Source of the DNA: Emticicia sp965283955
GTDB lineage: Bacteria; Bacteroidota; Bacteroidia; Cytophagales; Spirosomataceae
Direction: 5' to 3'
Assembly: GCA_965283955.1 (NCBI GenBank)
Contig: CBDIQW010000001.1
Span: forward strand, 2,170,001 to 2,234,000
Length of the DNA stretch: 64,000 nt
The notes under the pieces are model-generated. The model was not told the origin of the DNA. It worked only from the letters and a program-made list of their open reading frames with translations, and did no database searches. Of the stretch, positions 16,344-25,370 are shown piece by piece. The position numbers and the translations under genes are program-made. How positions within the stretch are numbered: the first letter of the stretch is position 1; every line of letters starts with the position of its first letter.

Positions 16344-18140
16344 CTAAGCGTGACTTCCACATCCATGATGTGCTTTGGTGGTATTATAGAAAAACTTCTG
16401 CATATCCCAAGCCGATGTTGGGCAACGCTCAGCACATAAACCACAGTGCAAGCAAACATCTTCGTCTTTTACCATTACTCGGCCTGTTGCAGCCAAAGTA
16501 TTAGAAACAAGAAGCGATTGGTCTAAGTGCAAAGATGGTGCTTTGAGGCGTGTGCGAAGGTCTTCTTCGGTACCATTGACTGTAAATGTAATACAGTCGG
16601 TTGGACAAATATCCATACAGGCATCGCATTCGATACAGCGGTTTTCGGTGAAAACAGTTTGTACATCGCAGTTGAGGCAACGTTGTGCTTCTTTGAAACC
16701 AACATTTTTATCGAAACCAAGTTCTACCTCTTTTTTGCGGTCGATAAGGGTTACTTTCTTTTCGGCTTGCGGCACTACATAACGGTCGTCATTAGCTACA
16801 ATACTATCATAACTCCACTCATGGATTCCCATTTTCTGAGAAACCAAGTTTGTCATAGGGTCAGGACGCACATCAAGTGGTTTTCCTTGACAATATAAAT
16901 CTATTGAAACTGCGGCCGAATGGCCTTGTGCTACGGCCGTGATTACGTTTTTAGGGCCAAGTGCAGCATCACCACCAAAGAAAACTTTTGGATTTGTTGA
17001 TTGGAAAGTAGTGCTATCGACATTTGGCATATCCCATTTGTCGAATTCGATTCCTAAATCTCGCTCAATCCAAGGGAAATAGTTTTCTTGTCCGATTGCC
17101 ACCAAAACATCATCAGCTTCGATGAAAACGTGCGGTTCGCCCGTTGGAACGAGTGAACGTTTGCCTTTTTCATCATAAACTGCATGAACTTTCTCGAAAG
17201 TCATACCTTTTAGTTTGCCATTTTCTGAAACAAACGAAACAGGAACGTGATTATCAAGAATTGGAATATCTTCGTGTTGAGCATCTTCTTTTTCCCACGG
17301 AGAAGCTTTCATTTCAGCAAATGGGCTACGAACGACTACTTTCACATCTTCACCACCTAAACGGCGTGATGTACGGCAGCAGTCCATAGCAGTATTTCCA
17401 CCACCTAAAACGATAACTTTTTTACCGATTGATTTTGTATGTTCAAAAGCCACACCTGCCAGCCATTCGATACCAACGTGGATGTTTGCTCCGCCTTCGG
17501 CACGACCTGGGAGATTTGTTAAATCACGCCCACGAGGAGCTCCCGTTCCGATGAAAACTGCATCATACCCATCGTTTAATACGCTTTTTAAGCTCGAAAC
17601 ATAAGTTTTGAAGTGTTGGTGAATACCCAAATTTAGGATATTATTTACTTCTTCATCTAAGACAGATTCAGGTAAACGGAAAGAAGGAATCTGACTACGC
17701 ATCATACCACCGCCTTTGATTTGCTCATCAAAAACGTGAATCTCATATCCCAAAGGAGCTAAATCACGAGCGACGGTGAGTGAGGCAGGGCCAGCACCAA
17801 TCAATGCAATGCGTTTTCCATTTCCTTTTGAAGGAATCTTAGGAAGCAAATGAGTAATATCGCCTTTGTTATCAGCAGCTACACGCTTCAAACGACAAAT
17901 AGCAACAGGTTCTTCATCAACTCTACCACGACGACACGCTGGTTCGCAAGGTCTATCACAAGTACGGCCTAATACGCCAGGGAAAACATTCGATTCCCAA
18001 TTTACCATATATGCCTCGGTGTATTTTTCGGCAGCAATGAGTCGGATGTACTCAGGTACGGGTGTATGAGCAGGGCAAGCATACTGACAATCTACGACCT
18101 TATGGTAATACTCTGGGTCGTGTACATTTGTTGGTTCCAA
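16344..18140 (-). CDS. GltD-like FAD/NAD(P) oxidoreductase with ferredoxin domains
   Basis: A 598-residue flavoprotein. The N-terminal Fe-S domain has CQYACPAHTPV and GRTCDRPCEPACRRG. The FAD-binding motif GAGPASLTVARDL (about residue 113) and an NAD(P)-binding motif VLGGGNTAMDCC follow. Two 4Fe-4S clusters close the protein: CIECDACMDICP (about 517) and CLHCGLCAERCP (about 567). The layout is that of GltD-like/NfnB-type electron transfer proteins. It starts with TTG in the likely frame. Lying directly upstream of korA and korB, it probably passes electrons between ferredoxin and NAD(P)H (inference). Confidence 0.88.
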   Translation of the reverse strand: MEPTNVHDPEYYHKVVDCQYACPAHTPVPEYIRLIAAEKYTEAYMVNWESNVFPGVLGRTCDRPCEPACRRGRVDEEPVAICRLKRVAADNKGDITHLLPKIPSKGNGKRIALIGAGPASLTVARDLAPLGYEIHVFDEQIKGGGMMRSQIPSFRLPESVLDEEVNNILNLGIHQHFKTYVSSLKSVLNDGYDAVFIGTGAPRGRDLTNLPGRAEGGANIHVGIEWLAGVAFEHTKSIGKKVIVLGGGNTAMDCCRTSRRLGGEDVKVVVRSPFAEMKASPWEKEDAQHEDIPILDNHVPVSFVSENGKLKGMTFEKVHAVYDEKGKRSLVPTGEPHVFIEADDVLVAIGQENYFPWIERDLGIEFDKWDMPNVDSTTFQSTNPKVFFGGDAALGPKNVITAVAQGHSAAVSIDLYCQGKPLDVRPDPMTNLVSQKMGIHEWSYDSIVANDDRYVVPQAEKKVTLIDRKKEVELGFDKNVGFKEAQRCLNCDVQTVFTENRCIECDACMDICPTDCITFTVNGTEEDLRTRLKAPSLHLDQSLLVSNTLAATGRVMVKDEDVCLHCGLCAERCPTSAWDMQKFFYNTTKAHHGCGSHA

Positions 18141-18309
18141 TGGTTGAATAGTTTTAAATTGAAATCGGTAAGTAAAACTACTTAATTTTAAAAAGTATTG
18201 CCAAATATTATTTTGTTAAATATTGAAAGTGGCAATTATTATATAGTTTTTTGTTAATTTAATACAAGTTTGTTGGTCGAGATGTTCCGAAGGACATCTT
18301 CGATTAGCT

Positions 18310-18358
18310 GTGCGAAGTTTGTAACTTCGCACGGGTGATTTTTCATCTCCCGATGAAA
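18310..18358. repeat. Left REP-type end of the RAYT element
   Basis: Two hairpins in tandem: GTGCGAAGTT/AACTTCGCAC (18310-18332) and TTTCATC/GATGAAA (18341-18358). A third hairpin, AGATGT/ACATCT, lies just outside at 18280-18299. The pair is the inverted counterpart of the one at 18977-19027. Confidence 0.7.
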
Positions 18359-18361
18359 GAA

Positions 18362-18958
18362 TCACATAAGATTTCCAAAGTTTGACTCTTTAATTACATC
18401 AAAGAATTTAGGTTCAACTAAATCGACTTCTATCAGACCTTGTTTACCTACATAATTTCTGGCACTTGAATACAAATAGTCAGAGGCTTTTTCTACTATT
18501 ACTGCTCTGACTGGATTTAGGTGAATATATTCTAATTTTGTCCACAAGAAGTTTTCCGTAAAAATTTCTTCGGGGTGGCTACCATATTTCCAAAACTGAT
18601 AAATATCATTCCTTCCATGGCTTTTCGCTGCAAATTCAAAACGTTTCAACATCCAATCTCTTCGGCTTTCAGGTTCAGTTTTGATTAGATTTATACAGTT
18701 TTTCGCTGTAAATTTCTTAAAATCTCTTACCAAATCTGATAAATGTCCGTTTTTTGAACCCATTACTACATGAATATGATTACTCATAATGACATAAGCG
18801 TTCAGAATCATTCCTTTTTCTTTCCTACAAAAATTAAAGCTTTCCAAAATTAAATCTCGGTAGTTTTTTCTTGAAAAGACATCAACCCAATCGACAACTG
18901 TAAAGGTCATGAAGTGTGGTAAGTCTTGTTCTTTTATGTTATAGCCTTCTTCTTTCAT
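18362..18958 (-). mobile_element. REP-associated tyrosine transposase (RAYT, Y1_Tnp family)
   Basis: The 198-residue transposase carries the HUH motif in VIMSNHIHVVMGS and a downstream helix with the catalytic Tyr region (FWKYGSHPEEIFTENFLWTKLEYIHLNPVRA), typical of IS200/IS605-related RAYTs with their conserved LEYIHLNPVRAG-like stretch. ATG 18958 is preferred; the longer frame up to 19030 would run through the right-hand hairpins. The gene is flanked on both sides by inverted pairs of REP-like hairpins. It separates the GltD-like gene from pntB. RAYTs process REP single strands; this one looks intact. Confidence 0.85.
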
Positions 18959-18976
18959 TTTTGTTCTGTTGTGAAT

Positions 18977-19027
18977 TGTCATCGGGAGATGACATAACGC
19001 CTCTGCGAAGTTTTCAACTTCGCAGAG
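18977..19027. repeat. Right REP-type end of the RAYT element
   Basis: TGTCATC/GATGACA (18977-18994, loop GGGA) is followed by a 12-bp perfect hairpin CTCTGCGAAGTT/AACTTCGCAGAG (19001-19027, loop TTC). The reverse complement aligns with the left end at 18310-18358, so the transposase gene is bracketed by inverted ends of about 50 bp. Confidence 0.7.
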
Positions 19028-19040
19028 CAAAACACTAATT

Positions 19041-20441
19041 CTACATCTGCTTCAACTCGCTCACCAACTTTGCCAAAACTCCTTTGGCATCGCCAAAAAG
19101 CATACTTGTTTTTGGTTGGTAGAAAAGAAGGTTGTCGATGCCTGCGTAACCCGCATTCATGCTTCGTTTATTGACGATAATGTTTGTTGCATTTTCAACA
19201 TCGAGAATTGGCATTCCGAAAATCGGCGAAGAAGGGTCGGTTTTAGCGGCTGGGTTTACTACGTCGTTTGCCCCTACAACCAAAACCACATCGGTTGTGG
19301 CAAATTGTGGGTTTATATCTTCCATTTCCACCAACTTATCGTATGATACATTACTTTCAGCCAAAAGTACATTCATGTGGCCAGGCATACGTCCAGCTAC
19401 TGGGTGAATGGCATATACAACTTCTACGCCACGCTCTTCGAGTAATAATTCTAATTCGTGAATGACGTGTTGGGCTTGTGCAACCGCTAAGCCGTAACCA
19501 GGTACGATGACTACTTTCTTGGCATAATTCATTAAAATAGCAGTATCGGAAATCGAAATATCTTTGATACTTCCATTTACTTCTGCACCCGAACCAGCGG
19601 AAGCTCCGCCACCAAATGCTCCGAAAATCACATTGCTCAATGGGCGATTCATAGCTTTGCACATCGCTAAAGTCAAGATTGTTCCTGCTGAACCCACCAA
19701 AATTCCACCTGTGAGCATTACTTGATTTTGGTAGAGAAATCCACCAAAAGCAGCCGCCAAACCCGTGAATGAATTGAGTAACGAAATAACTACTGGCATA
19801 TCTGCCCCACCAATCGGAATCACAAACAAAACACCATAAACCAAAGCAAAAACAAATAATAAAACTACTAAAAACAGATGCTCAGGTTGTGCGTAAACAA
19901 TGTACACTCCGAATAAGATGAGAGCAATCATCACAACCGTATTCAGAATATTATACGAAGGAATTCTAATTGGTTTTTTCATGGTTTCGTTGAGTTTCAA
20001 GAAAGCAATGACGCTTCCACTGAATGAAACCGAACCTATGATAAGTCCTGCAATAATTGTGGCTAATGCACCAGTTTTGCCAAGATTATGCTCATATTCC
20101 ATCAAACCGATGATGGCGGCACAAGCTCCACCCATCCCATTGAATAGTGAAACGAGTTCGGGCATTTTGGTCATTTGAACTTTGCTTGCTGTCAGCCAAC
20201 CCGCCACTGTTCCGACACCGATTGCGGCTAAAATCAAGATAATTTTTATTGGTTCACGAGTAGTGTGTCCGTCAGAATGATTGTATAGAAAAATTGTACC
20301 TATAATTGCTAAAGTCATACCAAAAGCAGCGTAAATATTGCCTTTACGTGCTGTATCGGGATGACTCAGCATTTTCAAACCAAGCACAAATGTTACCGAA
20401 GCAATTAAATAGATGATGTCGAGGATATATTTTATTTCCAT
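19041..20441 (-). CDS. pntB: NAD(P) transhydrogenase subunit beta
   Basis: The full-length 466-residue beta subunit of the proton-translocating transhydrogenase. About eight or nine membrane helices span residues 1-260, and the NADP-binding domain III follows (KKVVIVPGYGLAVAQAQHVIHELE, HPVAGRMPGHMNVLLAE, VVGANDVVNPAAKTDP, NAGYAGIDNLLFY). It works with PntA1 and PntA2 encoded upstream on the same strand to reduce NADP with NADH at the cost of proton motive force. Confidence 0.95.
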   Translation of the reverse strand: MEIKYILDIIYLIASVTFVLGLKMLSHPDTARKGNIYAAFGMTLAIIGTIFLYNHSDGHTTREPIKIILILAAIGVGTVAGWLTASKVQMTKMPELVSLFNGMGGACAAIIGLMEYEHNLGKTGALATIIAGLIIGSVSFSGSVIAFLKLNETMKKPIRIPSYNILNTVVMIALILFGVYIVYAQPEHLFLVVLLFVFALVYGVLFVIPIGGADMPVVISLLNSFTGLAAAFGGFLYQNQVMLTGGILVGSAGTILTLAMCKAMNRPLSNVIFGAFGGGASAGSGAEVNGSIKDISISDTAILMNYAKKVVIVPGYGLAVAQAQHVIHELELLLEERGVEVVYAIHPVAGRMPGHMNVLLAESNVSYDKLVEMEDINPQFATTDVVLVVGANDVVNPAAKTDPSSPIFGMPILDVENATNIIVNKRSMNAGYAGIDNLLFYQPKTSMLFGDAKGVLAKLVSELKQM

Positions 20442-20504
20442 GAGTTTCGAGAAGACAACTTGCCTTATTAGTTTTCGTACCCTGAGCGTAGCCGAAGGGA
20501 AGGA

Positions 20505-20813
20505 TTATTTTTTCTTTTTAAACATTTCTAACATTCTATCGGTAACTGCAAATCCTCCAACAACATTGAGTGTACCGAGTACAACAGCTACGAACCCTAA
20601 AGCTAAAGAAAGAAGATTGTCGGCTGGAGTATTAAGCATCACAATAATTGCCCCCACAATCACAACTCCGTGAATGGCGTTTGCTCCACTCATTAAAGGA
20701 GTATGCAGCACAGCTGGTACTTTTCCGATGACCTCGACACCAACAAATACGGATAATATGATAATGTATATCATCTGAATATTTTCGCCGAGGAAAGAGA
20801 GTATTTCGTTCAT
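20505..20813 (-). CDS. pntA2: NAD(P) transhydrogenase subunit alpha part 2 (membrane)
   Basis: A 102-residue membrane part of the alpha subunit with three hydrophobic helices and the conserved stretch VPAVLHTPLMSGANAIHGVVIVGAI. In the three-gene form of this enzyme, alpha is split into a soluble and a membrane protein, as here. It lies between pntA1 and pntB on the same strand. Confidence 0.92.
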   Translation of the reverse strand: MNEILSFLGENIQMIYIIILSVFVGVEVIGKVPAVLHTPLMSGANAIHGVVIVGAIIVMLNTPADNLLSLALGFVAVVLGTLNVVGGFAVTDRMLEMFKKKK

Positions 20814-20817
20814 TATT

Positions 20818-20950
20818 TGGTGATTTGTTACTGGGAAATTTGTTATTTGTTACTGGGAAATTTGTTATTGGGAATTCGTTAGCGAAATATTGGTTGGTAC
20901 GACCAGTAACCAGTTACCCAATAACCAGTTACTATTTTTCCAATAACCAA
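20818..20950. repeat. Degenerate short tandem words between pntA1 and pntA2
   Basis: GTTACTGGGAAATTTGTTATT-type words recur in the first half, and CCAGTAACCAGTTACCCAATAACCAG-type words, largely their complement, in the second half. The stretch can fold on itself. Unit length is irregular, so it is not a CRISPR. Confidence 0.5.
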
Positions 20951-22057
20951 TCAACGAGTAACCACTCGCCCTTCATGCACAATCAATGAGCCTTTGGTGA
21001 TTTCTTCTTCCATTTCCCACTTGAAACCATCTTTTGTAGCAAGGTGCGTAAGGAAAGTAGCCACATTTTTGGCGTATAGTTCGCTGGCATTGAGTGGAAG
21101 CGTTGAAGGAATATTGGCTTCGCCCACGATAGTTACTCCATGTTTTTCGACGGTTTTGGCAAATTCACTGCAAGCACAGTTTCCACCTTGTTCAACCGCC
21201 ATATCAACTATTACTGAGCCAAATTTCATGTTTTTTACTACTTCTTCAGGAATCAACATCGGGGCTTTTTTGCCAGGAATCAGAGCCGTTGTAATCACCA
21301 AATCGGCTTCGCAAATGTGTTTGGCAATTACTTCTTGTTGACGTTTCAAGAAATCTTCCGAAACACCTTTTACATAACCACCTTCGATTTTAATAGAATC
21401 ATCACCTTTTACTTCGATGAATTTTCCACCCAGAGATTCTACCTGCTCTTTTGTTTCTGGGCGAATATCGCTTACTTCAACTACCGCACCGAGACGTTTG
21501 GCGGTGGCAATTGCTTGCAATCCAGCCACTCCCGCACCCATAATGACTACTTTTGCTGGCTTGATTGTACCAGCGGCCGTCATTAATAATGGAAAGATTT
21601 TGCCGAGATGATAAGCACCAATAATAACCGATTTGTAGCCAGCCAAATTTGCTTGCGAACTCAACGCATCCATTTTTTGGGCTCTCGAAATACGAGGAAT
21701 GGCATCGACCGAAAATGCAGAAATACCTTGTTTGGCTGCGACTTCAACCATTTCTTGATTAGTGGCCGCATACATGAAAGAAATAGCCACCGCTCCTTTT
21801 TTCATAGAGCTGATTTCCTCTATTGTTAATGGATTGACTTTCAGAACTACATCGGCAGAAGATAGTAGTGTCGATTTTTCATCTTGAATCGTAGCTCCAA
21901 CTGCCGTATAGGCGGCATCGTCAAAGAATGATGTTTTACCTGCGTCGTGTTCGATTATACATTCAAATCCTGTTTGGATTAATTGTTTACACACATCGGG
22001 AGTAAGAGCAACTCGGCGTTCGAATGGTTTGGTTTCCTTGATTACGGCTAATTTCAC
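20951..22057 (-). CDS. pntA: NAD(P) transhydrogenase subunit alpha part 1 (NAD-binding)
   Basis: The soluble 368-residue NAD(H)-binding domain I, related to alanine dehydrogenase. The start MKLAVIKETKPFERRVALTPD uses GTG. The nucleotide-binding motif is VVIMGAGVAGLQAIATAKRLGA (about residues 170-191), with RISRAQKMDALSSQANLAGY before it. It is the first gene of the pntA1-pntA2-pntB unit. Confidence 0.93.
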   Translation of the reverse strand: MKLAVIKETKPFERRVALTPDVCKQLIQTGFECIIEHDAGKTSFFDDAAYTAVGATIQDEKSTLLSSADVVLKVNPLTIEEISSMKKGAVAISFMYAATNQEMVEVAAKQGISAFSVDAIPRISRAQKMDALSSQANLAGYKSVIIGAYHLGKIFPLLMTAAGTIKPAKVVIMGAGVAGLQAIATAKRLGAVVEVSDIRPETKEQVESLGGKFIEVKGDDSIKIEGGYVKGVSEDFLKRQQEVIAKHICEADLVITTALIPGKKAPMLIPEEVVKNMKFGSVIVDMAVEQGGNCACSEFAKTVEKHGVTIVGEANIPSTLPLNASELYAKNVATFLTHLATKDGFKWEMEEEITKGSLIVHEGRVVTR

Positions 22058-22292
22058 AGTGCTATCGGTCTGATTGATTTCTTTGAGGCAATGTAGAAAT
22101 TATTCAATTATTTATCAAAATATTAATAAAATATTTTTCTGTATTTTTACAAAAAAGATAAAACTTTGCCGTTCAGTAAACTTCGCCCACAAAAGTGGCA
22201 GATAAAATTGCCTATCGAAAAGCGTGTTTCTATATTTGTTATTCTTCTGCTGTTTCATAAAAAACAAACACCTCATTTATTTACCTATTTTT

Positions 22293-25283
22293 ATGAAAAA
22301 GTATCTTGTTTTGGGTATTCTTTATATCTATTCCTTTACTATTGTTGCACAAACATTGCCAAATCCGATAATGTTCTGTACCCAAGTACCTCAGCCATAC
22401 GGTTTCGGAACTGCCTTTGAAACCTTCGGAAACCATCAAGCAAGTACTTATGCAGCACCTCGTGGAGGCGATTTATATATTCGATACACCGATGGTTCGT
22501 TGAAAAACCTTACGCAAGCGGCTGGTTATGGACAAACAGGTATGCAAGGAGCGAATGCTATTGCCGTTCGTGACCCTTCGGTGCATTGGTCTGGAACAAA
22601 GGCTCTTTTTAGCATGGCAATGGGCTCGGCTACGCAACGTTATCAAGTGCAAAATTATGTTTGGAAGATTTACGAAATCACTGGTTTGGATAAAACTGAT
22701 ACGCCAGTAATTACACTTGTGCCGAATCAACCAGCTGGTTACAATAATATTCAGCCGATTTATGGCACAGACGACCGAATTATTTTTACATCGGATATGC
22801 CTCGTGGTGGAGTTGCTCATTTGTATCCACAACATGATGAATATGAGTCTTCACCGATAGTTTCGGGTATTTGGAAAATTGACCCAAAAGCTTGTTCGGT
22901 AGCGAGCGGACTCGAAATGCTTACTCATTCGCCATCGGGAGATTTCACACCGAGTATAGACCAAGCAGGAAGATTGATTTTTACAAGATGGGACCATCTC
23001 CAGCGTGACCAACAAGCCGATGCTGATGTTTATAACATTCTGAATAATACAGGCAATTATCTCTACGGAACTTTCAATTATGCTGATGAAACCGCCAATG
23101 CCACAAAATCAACTATTTTGCCTGATAGCGAGGTATTTCCAGAGCCAAGAAATGGTCGAACGGATTTGTTTTCTCTTCCCACATGGGCAAATACGAATCC
23201 ACAGACATTTAATATTTTCAATCCGTGGATGATGAATGAAGATGGAACTGAAATGGAAATGCTGAACCACGTAGGACGCCATGAAATGGGAAATTACATT
23301 TTGAATAATTTTACGAATGACAATAATCTTACAGATTTTTATACTCCTATAAGTCCGACACCAATTCGGGCGATGTTTCATATTCAAGAATCACCTGTCA
23401 CGGCAGGGCTTTATTATGGCATCGAAGCACCCGAATTTGGTACACATGGCTCAGGAATGGTTGTAACTGTTAATGCTCCGCCAGGAACACACCCCGAACA
23501 AATTACTTTTACATACAAAACTCACCCCGAAACACGCTCGACCGATGATACGCCAAGTGTAAATCATTCGGGATTATATCGAAATCCGATGCCATTGTCT
23601 GATGGACAAGTTTTAGTGGCTCATTCGCATTCAACACAACAAGATGAAAATATTGGCACTTCAACTGCTCCACAAAGCAAATATGATTTCAGAATCAGGC
23701 TACTCGAATCGGCAGGCAATGGTTATCTGAAAGGAAACACGGCTATCACGGGTGCAGGTATTACGAAGAGTATTACGTGGTGGAGTCCTGACGAAATGTA
23801 TAGTTATAATGGTGTACTTTGGGAGCTGTATCCAGTTGAGGTAAAAGCTCGACCGATTCCGACGACTACGACTAATAATTTAGAAACCGTTGCACCATCC
23901 GAACAAGCACTTTTTACGGCTGCTGGCGTAAATTTGCATGATTTCAAGAAATTTCTTCGTCGTAATAAATTATCTGTTTTGGCCATTAGAGACGTAACAA
24001 GCCGAGACGATGCCGACCAGCAACAGCCTTTCAATCTGAAAGTTTCGGGTTCGGCTCATCAAACAATCAACCCCAGCAAACCGACCAATATTTATGAAAT
24101 CAAACATGTACAATTTTTACAGAATGATTTGGTGCGTGGAATTGGAGGTATAAATACACCAAAAGCTGGTAGAAGAGGGCTTGCGAGATTTTTGCATGAC
24201 CCTACGGCAATGACGTATAATCCGCCAACGACTGGCTCGCAGGGAAGTGCCAACATTCACCCTGATGGCTCAGCGGCAATGATTGTTCCAGCCGAACGTG
24301 CCTTGACTTGGCAACTTACTGATGCTAATAATAAAGGAATCGTACGAGAACGTTTATGGTTAAGTACAAGGTCGGGCGAAGTGCGTACTTGTACTTCATG
24401 TCATGGCGAAAGTACGCTTAATCAAGCAGGAAATACCTCACCAACAAACGCTCCGCAAGCATTGACAACATTATTAAATCACGTAAAAACGATTGATAGT
24501 GATAATGATGGCGTAAAAGATATTTATGATGCTTTTCCAAATGACCCTACTAAACATATTGCTGAAGCTGTAAACGAAAAATTTGTGACAAATTTGGCAA
24601 ATTGGATAAATCAAAACCTTGATAATGATGCAGTTACGTGGACAACCCAAAGTACAAATTGTGGAACAAATTCGGCTATGATTAATAACAGAGGAGCATC
24701 GGATAATACTGGAAAAATTGACCGATTAAGACGATTTATTGACTTATCGAACATGGATTTTGCTAAACTCACCTTCGATGTGGCTTATGCTCGATACGAT
24801 GCTGCAAAATTTGATAGACTAAAAGTATATGCCATTTCTTGCGATGGTACGCAACAACTCATTTATGATAAAGCAGGAAGCAATTTAGCAACTGCTCCTG
24901 ACCAAACTACACTTTTCACACCCACTGACTGCAATCAATGGCGAACGGAAAGCATTAACCTGAATACTTTTGCGGGAAAAACCGTCGAATTGGTTTTTGA
25001 AGATGTAGGTGGTTGGGGAAATCGACTTTTCTTAGATAATATTCTGATTCAAGAAATTGATAGTTCGCCGCCATGCCCAAATGCTCAGACTTTTTCGGGA
25101 AATTTGACCACAGGGAAATACGATGCCGCAGCCACAATTATTACCCAAAATGGTGTACCAACCAGAGTTTTGACTGGAACAAATGTAACCTTCAACGGGG
25201 GAAATTCCATTACGCTCCAAGCAGGTTTTGAAGCACAAAATGGAAGTATTTTTAGGGCGTATATTGGTGGTTGTGGGTATTGA
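22293..25283 (+). CDS. Large secreted c-type cytochrome with hydrazine-synthase-alpha-like core
   Basis: About 996 residues from ATG 22293 (signal peptide MKKYLVLGILYIYSFTIVAQ); the longer ATG-less extension is not convincing. The body has propeller-like blocks (IIFTSDMPRGGVAHLYPQHD, LIFTRWDHLQRDQQADADVY) as in hydrazine synthase alpha/PD40 proteins. A single haem c motif CTSCH lies at about residue 699, followed by a thrombospondin-3-like calcium loop DSDNDGVKDIYDAFPND, a jelly-roll region, and a C-terminal domain ending in GGCGY that recalls Bacteroidota C-terminal sorting regions. It stands alone. Substrate and partner are unknown. Confidence 0.75.
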   Translation: MKKYLVLGILYIYSFTIVAQTLPNPIMFCTQVPQPYGFGTAFETFGNHQASTYAAPRGGDLYIRYTDGSLKNLTQAAGYGQTGMQGANAIAVRDPSVHWSGTKALFSMAMGSATQRYQVQNYVWKIYEITGLDKTDTPVITLVPNQPAGYNNIQPIYGTDDRIIFTSDMPRGGVAHLYPQHDEYESSPIVSGIWKIDPKACSVASGLEMLTHSPSGDFTPSIDQAGRLIFTRWDHLQRDQQADADVYNILNNTGNYLYGTFNYADETANATKSTILPDSEVFPEPRNGRTDLFSLPTWANTNPQTFNIFNPWMMNEDGTEMEMLNHVGRHEMGNYILNNFTNDNNLTDFYTPISPTPIRAMFHIQESPVTAGLYYGIEAPEFGTHGSGMVVTVNAPPGTHPEQITFTYKTHPETRSTDDTPSVNHSGLYRNPMPLSDGQVLVAHSHSTQQDENIGTSTAPQSKYDFRIRLLESAGNGYLKGNTAITGAGITKSITWWSPDEMYSYNGVLWELYPVEVKARPIPTTTTNNLETVAPSEQALFTAAGVNLHDFKKFLRRNKLSVLAIRDVTSRDDADQQQPFNLKVSGSAHQTINPSKPTNIYEIKHVQFLQNDLVRGIGGINTPKAGRRGLARFLHDPTAMTYNPPTTGSQGSANIHPDGSAAMIVPAERALTWQLTDANNKGIVRERLWLSTRSGEVRTCTSCHGESTLNQAGNTSPTNAPQALTTLLNHVKTIDSDNDGVKDIYDAFPNDPTKHIAEAVNEKFVTNLANWINQNLDNDAVTWTTQSTNCGTNSAMINNRGASDNTGKIDRLRRFIDLSNMDFAKLTFDVAYARYDAAKFDRLKVYAISCDGTQQLIYDKAGSNLATAPDQTTLFTPTDCNQWRTESINLNTFAGKTVELVFEDVGGWGNRLFLDNILIQEIDSSPPCPNAQTFSGNLTTGKYDAAATIITQNGVPTRVLTGTNVTFNGGNSITLQAGFEAQNGSIFRAYIGGCGY

Positions 25284-25307
25284 AATGAATTGTAAATTTG
25301 TCAAAAC

Positions 25308-25335
25308 GTAGAGACAGGGCATGCCCTGTCTCTAC
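25308..25335. repeat. Perfect 28-bp palindrome
   Basis: GTAGAGACAGGGC is followed by AT and its exact reverse complement, ending at 25335. It sits between two convergent genes and could terminate both. Its GC content and the lack of a T-run suggest a dispersed palindromic repeat rather than an ordinary terminator. Confidence 0.75.
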
Positions 25336-25370
25336 CGCACGAATATCGGAAATAACAAATATTTATAAAA

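Noticed and set aside
18959..19030. N-terminal extension of the RAYT protein
   Set aside because: The extension is encoded by the REP hairpins; the family start fits ATG 18958.
20818..20950. Tandem words between pnt genes as a CRISPR
   Set aside because: Unit and spacer lengths are irregular and there are no cas genes.
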